From Farysia itapuensis (Eukaryota > Basidiomycota > Ustilaginomycetes > Ustilaginales > Ustilaginaceae), in the NCBI GenBank assembly GCA_023212645.1, contig JALBYC010000010.1, positions 372,001 through 436,000 on the forward strand: DNA of 64,000 bases. Reading direction: 5' to 3'. Positions 49,501 through 57,800 of this stretch are shown here, in pieces. A program made the position numbers and the translations under genes. How positions within the stretch are numbered: position 1 is the stretch's first letter; the number at the start of each line of letters is the position of its first letter. Below the pieces are notes generated by a model, which was not told the origin of the DNA, did no database searches, and saw nothing but the letters and a program-made list of their open reading frames with translations.

Positions 49501-49533
49501 AACGAAGAGATTGCTAAGCTCATGGCTGCATAG
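46522..49533 (+). CDS. IRC5: SNF2-family chromatin remodeller of the DDM1/HELLS/Irc5 group
   Basis: 1003 residues. The N-terminal HELLS-type helix is FNKLKFLLQRSGVYSRIMGE (about 76-95); a Lys-rich linker follows. The ATPase begins with QPKLVTGATMREYQLDGLEW and has Walker A DEMGLGKT near residue 250 and DEGH near 357. An insertion rich in Ser, Gln and Thr (about 515-615) splits the two lobes. The C-terminal lobe has KVLIFSQFTTMLDI near 725 and DRVHRIGQTKPV near 818. The NGLNGILADEMGLGKT and VVDEGHRLKN sequences place it with DDM1/HELLS and yeast Irc5 rather than ISWI or CHD (no SANT or chromodomain). Family role: nucleosome remodelling, heterochromatin and DNA methylation in plants and animals; genome stability and cohesin loading in yeast. 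Confidence 0.93.
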   Translation: MASHTNGEGSGAVSDEDTADEDLLRSASQVDNASSKRASPASTSATSVSAATSAPMGRKASGGGAPMDVDPAVHEQRFNKLKFLLQRSGVYSRIMGEKMEKERKVRAEAARKLELQEEQQQGPKATSAASSLKTETRKTRSGAAPTAEAETNKRASNTGKDSRKRKSATDNNYSVSTYLDEQDLEAAKLESSHVDKKAKNGDASGDSTEQGRRNQPKLVTGATMREYQLDGLEWLISLYENGLNGILADEMGLGKTLQTISFLAHLREKGIWGPFLVVAPLSTINNWVLELERFTPDIPAIMYHGDPNERKELRDRRLRNPTSKAAQDKFPIVVTSYELVIRDRKYLANYPWKFIVVDEGHRLKNLDCKLIRELKTYRSANRLILSGTPLHNNLAELWSLLNFILPDIFDDLATFEAWFDFSDIHDDNASSNILSKENTSSVITQLHEILKPFLLRRLKMDVETSLPPKKEYLLYAPLTELQRELYNSVVKGEIRRWLLERKTGMSWDEIKEILDDPDGSIASTAVASAAQSRTSSPHPWAQASRKMKALEEQQQQEGASKSVATRRSGRMSSDGSDLAASAITTANTSAPGSGTSTPRKQIGRRAKRGVNYHNDDISDNAYFKQLETEQDASPVPLSAAQAEREGKLYAIKDAQRQIKSMYLDNIVMQARKIWNHPFLFDWPVDTGSGTHVVNEDLINASGKMLMLNQLLDNLIKPGKDGSGHKVLIFSQFTTMLDIIEEWAHEYKHWPTCRIDGTTSQLDRRNQMKSFNDTTNTGPDACNLFLLSTRAGGLGINLVAADTVVFFDSDWNPQMDLQAQDRVHRIGQTKPVLIFRLVSANTVEQNILKRAGNKRKLEALVIQKDKFKLPAQATKKSRNGSRANGVPADDEGDYDEEDDLKQLASQIKALESEQVYLVKNSTDQIFSDENLERLLDRSPAAYERQLGWVSTADASEATDGTTNSKKSPRKSKKGQHSASAGGFFEVTETLQDSANEEIAKLMAA

Positions 49534-49607
49534 CGCTGTGAGGGGTCCCGCCGTCGAACCTCCCAACACGTATTTGTGATTGCAATTTGATTACTGTCAC
49601 GGCTTGT

Positions 49608-51026
49608 CTATTGCGTGGGGAGCAGATCTAGGTCTTTGAGTACGTGGAGCAGTTGATCGCCCAGCCAGTGAAAGTCGCTCTGCTCGAGCCAGACTTGCGC
49701 GCTGATGCGAATCCAGATATGGCCATCGTGGATATAGAACGGGACAAAGGTGTTGTAGTTGTTTGTGAGATGTGTCTGTAGCTTAGCAGCGATGAACGGC
49801 AGTTGCTCTTTGTCGTCTGCAGAACGAGCAATGGGGATGGAGACATTGGTCATGGCGGCAGTCAAGGGGCCGTCAACATCGGTCGTGTCAAGAGACAACC
49901 TGTTCACTGCCGAGCTCAGATCAGCGGAGCCAGATGCAGCGGGCTCCATGACGTGGGAACCATGCCCCAGCCGCGAAGCAACAATCTCACCTCCTTGACG
50001 AGCAAGAGATGTGTTGTGTTCGATGATGGCAGCTTCTCCGCCCATCCAACGACGGAAGTCAAGGGCAGCCGGGATGGAGAGATAGTTACTTAGGTCCTGG
50101 GTGCCAGTCCACTCCCATATGGCGATCCAGTTAGAGGCTGCAGCCGTGGGAATCAGGGCTGGGCCCTTTGGAGGTGGCAGATTGGGCGAGATGTAGTCAT
50201 GCGAGGTAGGGATACCAGGCGCCAGGTGCTGATTGCGGACAGGAGCATAGAGGAAAGCAACGCCGCGGTGGGCAGAGAGCCACTTGTGACAGTTGGACAC
50301 GAAGAAGTCGGGGTCTGCTTTCTCGAGATCGAGAGGGATCTGGCCTACAGCATGAGCGCCGTCGACCAGAGAGAGCACGCCATGCTGTCGGAACAGCTTG
50401 CAAGCGGCCTCCCATGGAACTCGCACACCAGGCAAAGACGAGATGGCGTCCAGCACGGCAATCCTGACTTTGACGCCCCGACTAGCTGCGTCTTCAATGG
50501 CAGCCTTGGTCCGGGCAAGAAACTCGGAGTGGGGGAGAGGGTAGGCAAGAGGCACTTTGACTAGCTGCAGACCGGTGCAGTGCGGGTTAGAGTCCACAAT
50601 GTATTGAGCCGACTTGCCGCAAGCTCCGTAGACGGTCTCGTACACAAGAATAGCATCATTGGGAGCCCAGGTGCCGTTGAGTCCGCGCAAGACCGCATTG
50701 ACACCAGTTGTCGCGTTGGGCACAAGAACCACGTCGGAAACCTTGCAATTGACGATGCGGGCAACTTCGGCCCGCGCCTTGTCCAGCAGCGGCTTGTACT
50801 GGACCCTCAGGAAGGTATCCGGTCGTCGCTCTGCTGCGTCAATCAGTGTCTTGTATACGCCCAGCACATGTTTTGGACATGCTCCAAACGAGCCGCCGTT
50901 CAAGGGCACGTAGTCATCGTCGAAGGCGTAGAAAGGTCGCAGCGCATGTCCAAAGCCAGGGAAGGTGTGCTTCTGTAGCGCTGTGGAATGCTGTTCTAGC
51001 GCCTGTTCTACATCGAAGACCGGCAT
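49608..51026 (-). CDS. Class V PLP-dependent aminotransferase / cysteine-desulfurase-like lyase
   Basis: 472 residues from the ATG at 51026 (MPVFDVEQAL). The frame stays open upstream, but there is no earlier ATG. Fold type I, class V features: YVPLNGGSFGACPKHVL at the N-terminus, a VPNATTGVNAVLRG phosphate-binding region, DAISSLPGVRVPW, LVDGAHAVGQIPLD with the pyridine-binding Asp, and SNCHKWL with the Schiff-base Lys248. Members of this subgroup are annotated as isopenicillin-N-epimerase-like; the same fold includes hercynylcysteine sulfoxide lyases (Egt2) of ergothioneine synthesis. Which reaction applies cannot be told from sequence alone. No targeting signal. It lies 155 bp downstream of ERG26 on the same strand. 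Confidence 0.85.
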   Translation of the reverse strand: MPVFDVEQALEQHSTALQKHTFPGFGHALRPFYAFDDDYVPLNGGSFGACPKHVLGVYKTLIDAAERRPDTFLRVQYKPLLDKARAEVARIVNCKVSDVVLVPNATTGVNAVLRGLNGTWAPNDAILVYETVYGACGKSAQYIVDSNPHCTGLQLVKVPLAYPLPHSEFLARTKAAIEDAASRGVKVRIAVLDAISSLPGVRVPWEAACKLFRQHGVLSLVDGAHAVGQIPLDLEKADPDFFVSNCHKWLSAHRGVAFLYAPVRNQHLAPGIPTSHDYISPNLPPPKGPALIPTAAASNWIAIWEWTGTQDLSNYLSIPAALDFRRWMGGEAAIIEHNTSLARQGGEIVASRLGHGSHVMEPAASGSADLSSAVNRLSLDTTDVDGPLTAAMTNVSIPIARSADDKEQLPFIAAKLQTHLTNNYNTFVPFYIHDGHIWIRISAQVWLEQSDFHWLGDQLLHVLKDLDLLPTQ

Positions 51027-51181
51027 AGCGTGAGGTTGCAGGACGTTGAGAGTGAACGGGGAAGAAGCATCGACGAACCTCAGTAAACACTCTCGAGTCA
51101 CAATTATACTCAATAATGCTCAGAAATAATGACCGATCAATTCTCCGAATAATAATGATGCGCATGCTTTTGCTTTGTGCT

Positions 51182-52582
51182 TTATACTTTGGCGGCTACT
51201 GCGTCTTGCGGGTTCTCACTTTTCCACCACTCGACACTGCGACGGATGCCTTCGTCCAGACTGACGATAGGAGTGTATCCGAGCGCACGGCGCGCCTTTT
51301 CGATGTTGTAGTACCGCGAGGTGGCCGAATAGGTAATCTTGTACTGCGTGAATTGGGACTCTTTGCCCAGCAACCACATCACTGACTCGCTGAGACGCGC
51401 AAGCATCAGTCCGTTGTCCTTTGAAATGGTCCATACTTTGTTTTTGGGCACAGTGTGACCCATGCCCGCCCATAGTGCACGAGGGAAATCCCAGAATGGG
51501 ATTGGCTGGCCGTTGGTAATGTAGAAAGCCTCTCCGGCTACCGCTACCGAGTCCTCCACGAAGGGGAAATCGGGACCAAGAGGGCTGCCGCTGGTCGCAA
51601 TGTCCGGGTTCATCAGATGGAAGAACTGATCGTACTTGTTGCGGATGACGGGACGAACATTGACCTCACGTTGTAGAGTGTGGGGGCTGAGTGTTGAGGG
51701 AAGCTTGCGCGCATAGTCCGTTGAGCCCGCGGGCGTATCAGGACGTGCTTCACTCGTGGGTACGTTTCTCTGCATCTTTTCTTCGTCTTGCGGGATGACA
51801 CGAGACGAAAGCATGACGTCGCCCAACTTCGCGGCAGGGTAACCAGCATCCATAAGTTTGTCAGCAGCCAGAAGATGCGCATGTACGACGTTGTCGACGT
51901 ACGTCCAATCGAACAGATTCTTGTTTTCACCGATCTGGTAGTGGGTCTTTTTGGTACGCAGTACGTTGAAGAAGCCAGGCAGGGCCTGGCGATCGCCGAC
52001 ACCAAAGATACCGGCCGGTCTCAAAGCTACTGTTTTCAGCTTTCCGTTTTCCATGCCGTTGGCAGCGAGCACAAGACGCTCAGCCTGTGCCTTCGTGTCG
52101 TTGTACGCGTCCATCGGCGTCTCTGGGTATGGCATTCGTTCATCAACGTTGATCAGATCATGTCCGTCATACACCACTCCCGCACTAGAGGTGAAAACGA
52201 GCTTGGTCACGGCGAGTTCGGGCTTGAAGGCTATCGTAATGACGTTTTGCGTGCCCTCAACATTGACCTTCTTGTACACTTCGGGACCCAGACCAGCGAC
52301 CGGACTGGCAGTGTGGTATATCACGATCCCGTTTTCCTTTGAGGATTCGGCATCGATACCAGCATGGTCGCGCGCCTTGATGAGCGCATTGCGAAGCGAC
52401 GACTCGGACGTGATGTCGCCCGTGTAGTACTCGACTTTCTCGACCGGCTGGCGAGGCGCATGCAAGTCAAAGACCGAGACATATTTCTCGCCTCTCTGAC
52501 GCAGAGCTGCTACGAGCCTCGAGCCAAGGAATCCGGCGCCTCCAATCACAAAGTGAGCTTCTCCTGACGCAGGCGAGTTCAT
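51182..52582 (-). CDS. ERG26: Sterol-4-alpha-carboxylate 3-dehydrogenase (C-4 decarboxylase)
   Basis: 466 residues from the ATG at 52582 (MNSPASGEAHF). An upstream in-frame ATG at 52651 would add 23 residues; the shorter form puts the Rossmann motif FVIGGAGFLGS close to the N-terminus, as in the family. The catalytic Tyr160 and Lys164 are in DAYNDTKAQAE, preceded by FTSSAGVVYDG. A FDWTYVDNVVHAHLLAA segment and a C-terminal hydrophobic region follow. Family role: NAD(P)-dependent oxidative decarboxylation of 4-carboxysterols during C-4 demethylation in ergosterol synthesis at the ER, together with Erg25 and Erg27. Compared with yeast Erg26 (349) it is longer because of an insertion at about 255-320 (DEEKMQRNVP to NVRPVIRNKYDQ). 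Confidence 0.92.
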   Translation of the reverse strand: MNSPASGEAHFVIGGAGFLGSRLVAALRQRGEKYVSVFDLHAPRQPVEKVEYYTGDITSESSLRNALIKARDHAGIDAESSKENGIVIYHTASPVAGLGPEVYKKVNVEGTQNVITIAFKPELAVTKLVFTSSAGVVYDGHDLINVDERMPYPETPMDAYNDTKAQAERLVLAANGMENGKLKTVALRPAGIFGVGDRQALPGFFNVLRTKKTHYQIGENKNLFDWTYVDNVVHAHLLAADKLMDAGYPAAKLGDVMLSSRVIPQDEEKMQRNVPTSEARPDTPAGSTDYARKLPSTLSPHTLQREVNVRPVIRNKYDQFFHLMNPDIATSGSPLGPDFPFVEDSVAVAGEAFYITNGQPIPFWDFPRALWAGMGHTVPKNKVWTISKDNGLMLARLSESVMWLLGKESQFTQYKITYSATSRYYNIEKARRALGYTPIVSLDEGIRRSVEWWKSENPQDAVAAKV

Positions 52583-52825
52583 CTTTGCTGTTGGTAGATG
52601 TAGTGCTGATCCGAAAAGAATCGTGGTCCGCGCACTTCGGGAAACTAACATCGCATTTATTCTTCTCGTCCGAGTGAAAGCAGACCGGTCTGACTGTCAC
52701 ATCAGTGTGTGACTGACGGTTGGACCCTCGAAAAGTGACATTTCGTGCATGTGACGCGGTTGTCAGGGTATCGTGGACACCGTGTTCTGTCCGACTCCCT
52801 TTCTAGTCACCATCTCCTGTCGCCA

Positions 52826-54688
52826 ATGTCGACAAATGGCGAGATTGAGGAGGTACCACCGCCGCCTGTTTCCGTTCTCCTCCTTCGCTCTCCAGTGTCA
52901 GTTGTAACCGGCACAGATCCGTATCACGATGCCTTTGGATCGTTTTGTCTCCCGTCGTTCGCATCGTCTGCGCTCGAGTCTGGCACTTCCACCCCGTTGC
53001 CGAGTCACAGCGCGGGAGGCAAGGGCTCACTCAACTCTGCTACCAGTGCCGACCACTCTGCCCTTGATATGATCAAATCCGCCCTCACCCAGCACCATGC
53101 ACATCCTCCCAGCCTGCATACATCCCCAACAGGAAGGAGGAAGGGCAAGTTCATACAGGACCAGACAAGGCTCATGACGCATCATCTCTCTTTCCCCGAC
53201 CCTGACGACGAAGATCTCCAAGTCGAATACTGTGTCACCTCGTTCCCCATTCTAAAACACAAGCTCGTCAATCAGCAGCAGTTTGTCGATCGACTCACAC
53301 TCGGCTGTCCTTCGACGACTGACCCTGTTCAATACACACCTTACCGAGGAGTGATAGTCACCAGTCAACGAGCTGTCGAAGCATATACAAGTGCCGGACT
53401 CAAGGCTATGGAAGCTATGCGAGCTAATGGTAAATCCTCAGCCAGTTCACCGACGCAGTGGAACCGCGTGCCCTTCTTTGCCGTCGGTCCGGCAACAGCC
53501 ACAGCACTCCGCTCCTTGCCTCTGGCACCTTGGCTGCGACCTCGTCAAGTCATGGGCGGTGATGCGACTGGAACAGGTGAGGCGCTCGCTCGCTATGTCA
53601 TGCGCCACTTTTCTGGACCCTCGCTCGTGGATCCCTCCCAGGACAAGGATTTGGAGGATCCAAGTGTGCCTCGCACCCTCACAGACAAGGATCTCAACAT
53701 ACAGCACCCTGTCCAGCAGCGTCTGCTGTATCTTGTCGGCGACAAGAACGCTCCGACCATCCCGAACATGCTGGGTCAGGTCGAGCATCCACAAGCGCCC
53801 ATCCCTCTAGACGAACTGCAAGTGTACGAAACCAGTCCAGATCCTCACTTCACCGAAGGCTGCGATGTCCTCGCCAGAACTTTACCGACCGTTTTCTCAC
53901 GTCCTCCTAGTCGACGACCTAGTCAGGGCAGCAATCATTCGCAGGCTGGCAGCCGTCGTCCCAGCGGTGGCAATACGCCAAATTCTGCCCACATTGGCCC
54001 ACCCTCGCACGGTCCCACGCATACAGAGTTCTCTACGCACAATCTCCAACACCAGCCTGCTTCGCCGCTTATTGGTCTGAGCTCTATCAACACTGCTCTG
54101 ACATCCAACGAGCATTCATCGAAATCCCATCTCGGCGCCGGTACGACCTCGCCGACTTTTGTGGCATCTCCTGCGGTCCTCGAACCAGAACCGATCAACT
54201 CTATCGAAGAAGAGAATGTCCTTGGACTCCTTCGTAGCAAGATTCGTTCAGGCAGCAGCGGCGGTAGCAGTATCCGGCCCAAACAGCCTTTGATCGCGCG
54301 GCCCGATTGGATTGTCTTCTTTTCGCCAAGTGGCGTCAACTATGCTCTGGATGAATTCCGCCGCCGCAGATGGCTTCCCCCGGCCAGCGACAAACGCGAT
54401 TCTGTTTCAAAGGAAAGTCACGACACTGTCGAGTCTGTAGCTGGAATAGAGACTGGGAAGGATTCATCGCCACAGACCACGGTGACAGCACACAAGTCTT
54501 CCGGTAGTGGTGGCCCCCGCAAGTACCCCAAGATTGCTGTCCTCGGCTCGTCGACACAAGCATGGTTGATTGAACATCTTGAAATTCATCCCGATGCCGT
54601 CGCCTTGAAGCCGGGCCCGAAAGAGCTCAAAGAAGCTATCGAGGCTGTCGAGCTTAAGAAGCTGCGCGCCAAGGCTGCATCTGTATAG
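52826..54688 (+). CDS. HEM4: Uroporphyrinogen-III synthase with large disordered insertions
   Basis: 620 residues from the ATG at 52826 (MSTNGEIEEV), over twice the usual 250-290. Recognisable family parts: SVLLLRSPVSV and VEYCVTSFPIL at the start, YRGVIVTSQRAVEAY, PFFAVGPATATALRSL, LLYLVGDKNAPTIPNML with LQVYETSPD, RPDWIVFFSPSGVNYALDEF, and the C-terminal KIAVLGSSTQAWL with ALKPGPKELKEAI. Two insertions rich in Ser, His and Pro lie at about 50-115 and 355-490. The latter sits between the vYet-type strand and the FFSPSG strand. Family role: cyclises hydroxymethylbilane to uroporphyrinogen III in haem (and sirohaem) synthesis, cytosol. The Ser-rich insert carries many possible phosphorylation sites (RRPSQGS, RRPSGGN). 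Confidence 0.92.
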   Translation: MSTNGEIEEVPPPPVSVLLLRSPVSVVTGTDPYHDAFGSFCLPSFASSALESGTSTPLPSHSAGGKGSLNSATSADHSALDMIKSALTQHHAHPPSLHTSPTGRRKGKFIQDQTRLMTHHLSFPDPDDEDLQVEYCVTSFPILKHKLVNQQQFVDRLTLGCPSTTDPVQYTPYRGVIVTSQRAVEAYTSAGLKAMEAMRANGKSSASSPTQWNRVPFFAVGPATATALRSLPLAPWLRPRQVMGGDATGTGEALARYVMRHFSGPSLVDPSQDKDLEDPSVPRTLTDKDLNIQHPVQQRLLYLVGDKNAPTIPNMLGQVEHPQAPIPLDELQVYETSPDPHFTEGCDVLARTLPTVFSRPPSRRPSQGSNHSQAGSRRPSGGNTPNSAHIGPPSHGPTHTEFSTHNLQHQPASPLIGLSSINTALTSNEHSSKSHLGAGTTSPTFVASPAVLEPEPINSIEEENVLGLLRSKIRSGSSGGSSIRPKQPLIARPDWIVFFSPSGVNYALDEFRRRRWLPPASDKRDSVSKESHDTVESVAGIETGKDSSPQTTVTAHKSSGSGGPRKYPKIAVLGSSTQAWLIEHLEIHPDAVALKPGPKELKEAIEAVELKKLRAKAASV

Positions 54689-54878
54689 ACTCGTACGTCA
54701 GTCACTGGAACATGCCGCTCGCTATCGTCCCCTCCTTCCCTTCTTCCCGTACTGAATCCTTTGGGCTCTCCTTACTTGTATTCGTCCCTCCTGTTATGCG
54801 CGTCAAGTAGCTGTCACCGTCATCATGGAATTACACATCGCACATTCCCTCGCACTGCACTTAAATTTTTGTTGCTGG

Positions 54879-57800
54879 CTAGTCCATACCGTCCCGCTCC
54901 AAGACCTGGCCGATTACTTGAATTAGCTCGGCCGTGGCAGCATCCCCGGTGGAATGCATGTCTTGAGGTGAGTCGATAGCGTTCTCGAGCACTGCGTCCA
55001 ACAATCGTCTTAGCTGAGCACACAGAACGCCTATGCGGGCGTTTGCACGCAGTCGCACCCATGGACCGTTGTTTGAATCGTCCTCCGAGTTGGCTTTGGT
55101 CATGTTCGAGCCGATGCTGATACCTCCGGCAAAGTGATTGATCTTGATCTTGCCTCCGAACAGCAGCAGACCGAACAGTGGCACTTCGGTTGCGTCGCGC
55201 AAGTATACCTTCGAGTCGGTCCCAGCTCCTGATGACGACTTGGAGAATGAAGCGAGGTAGCTAGATTGGAAGCCTTTACTGCAGCTAAACAGCGTCGACG
55301 ATGGGTGTAGGAACACGCGTCCCTGACGGTCAAAGTACTTCACTTGACGGGCTTCTGCTTCTCGCTGAACGGTTCCACTGGACGACTGGTCGAACTTTGC
55401 AGATGGCAAATCAATCCGGATGATAGAAGGCCAAAGACCTGCAAGGATGACAGCACGCAAGAGACCGACGTGAGAGGCGTTCGTGTCTAGTTGAGGATGG
55501 TCGTATTCGCCAAATGCATTGTAAGAGAACGACACGAACCCCATCTCCTGCAAATGAGAGAGCAAGTCCGTCCTCGTGGTCTGTATATCACGGAGCGTCG
55601 ACATCGAGAGATAGTTGGACTCGCAGAATTGGCGGATCTCGGCATTTGAGCAGCGACGGCCTCGCATCATCTGCCATTCGTTAAAGGCAGCCGCGTCGGC
55701 CAACAAGTCGCTACGCATGTTGGCGGCGAAGCCCGACCTCGCCTGACTGACCTGTTCGCGCTTCTCAAAGGGAGCCGAGAAGAGCGGCTTGCAGGACATG
55801 ATGCTGGCAACAGTCAGCATTGGTCCAAGACAGCCAAATATGGTAGCCATAATAAGCAGCTTGGCCAGACGCAGATCGAGCGGCAATTGTGCCAGATGGC
55901 GGCCTAGGGGCGTGAGTCGGCTCTTGAAGCCGTCATCTCCATGGATGGCGCCAACTTCGATCAAGTTGCGCAGCGCTGCATCCATTGAGGCCACGCTTGG
56001 AGGATCGAGAGCTTTGTTGAGATACGCCTGTACATCTTCGTCGTCTCGCATGGACTTGACCTCTAGGAAGAGCGACTCGAGAGGAACGCGGCGCATCTCG
56101 GGCGTCTGCTGAGGAGACATGTGCGTGTCTTCCACAAAGCGGGTATAAAGTCGGAAGCATTCGCCGGCCCGGACACGTCCTGCACGTCCACGACGTTGGC
56201 GGCATGCAGCCCGGGACGCCCAGCACTCTACCAAACGAGTCAGTCCAGTTTCTGGCTCGAATCGAGTCTCTTTCACACGCCCGGTGTCGACTACGTACGA
56301 CACATCGGGAATCGTGATGGATGTCTCGGCAACGTTGGTGGACACCACTATCTTTCGGCGACCTGCCTTCACGGGCAAAAACACTTTGCGCTGCTCATCT
56401 GGGGAAAGATTGGCATGCAGTGGCATAATGTCCACTTTGTCGCCGCGCAAGCTCAGCGCGATGGCGTCCATAGCTTGACGAATTTCACCCACACCTGGTA
56501 AGAAGACAAGAATGGCACCTCCTACGGTGGCATCTGCGAGTCCCAGCGCTTCCTGCTCTTGAGCACGCTCGACAACGTAGCGAACAGCAGAGCCAACGAG
56601 CTCGTAGCTGATGCGACCACCAGATCGTGATAGATTCTCGACCGCGCGGACGGTATTGTCGTCCAGGTTGGTTGCTTGCAGCTGTGAGCGGAGCTTAACC
56701 ATTTCGTCCTCGAGTTGTTTGCCACCGCGCGGTCCACCGCCGCGGTACTCGTTGCCAGAAGGCTGGAAACCACTCTCGCGAACAATGTCCTCCAGATAGT
56801 AGTCCTCCACGGGAAAGGTTCTGCCCGGGATTGACATGCAGGGTGCGCCGCCAAAGTAGGCCGAGAACGTCTCTTGGTTGATGGTCGCACTCATCAGCAC
56901 GACTCTGATCTTGGGATTGCGGCGGATTAGTTCACGTAATTCGAGCAGCAAGAAGTCACTATCAACATTGCGTTCGTGCACTTCGTCAACAATGACATGC
57001 GAGATGCCATTCAGGTCTTTGTCCCCACCTGGCCCAAGTCTACGGAGCAAAACTCCGGTTGTCGTGAACAAAAGTCGACAGTCCTTGGTGGCGCGCCTCT
57101 CACCGCGAATGGCGTACCCAACCAGACTGCCTTGATCCACTTGCTTGCTTTTGATGTCAAGATTCTCTCCGCGCTCCGTGGCAACGCGTGAAGCCACGCC
57201 GATGGCGCTGACTCGTCTCGGCTGAGTCACAACAATGTTGCACTCGCTACCACAGCCCTGTGCGATCGCATCGTCAAGGATGAATTGGGGGACCTGTGTT
57301 GTCTTCCCGCAACCGGTCTCACCAGCGATGATTACGACGCGATTCGAGCGGATGAGCTTTAGGATTTCGTTCGCTGCAGCAAAAGCCGGGAGAGAGCGCC
57401 GAACATTCTTCATAGATCCGTAGGATGGTGAAGAATGAAGCGACTCCTGTTGCACTTTCAGTCGCGAATCGATCGCGGTATCTCGCTGGAGCTGCCTGGG
57501 TGCGCGGTGAATCCTCTTCGCTCTCATTGCATTTGGCGTCGAGGGTCTTGAAGGATCTGGTGTGGCATCGGTAGAGATAGAAGCCGAAGCTTTAGGTCCA
57601 ACAAGATGCTGCATAACGTCGTTCAGAAGCGGTGGATTGTCGACGATTGTCGCCCAGCGGGATTCCAGCTCTTCGACCATGGCTAGAATGACACCACCCT
57701 CACCAGCATCGAGCATCTCCCGCCAGTCCGGACGGTAATCGACACCATCGTCATGAAAGCATCGCAGCAAATGCTGCACCAAAGCCAATTTGAGATATGA

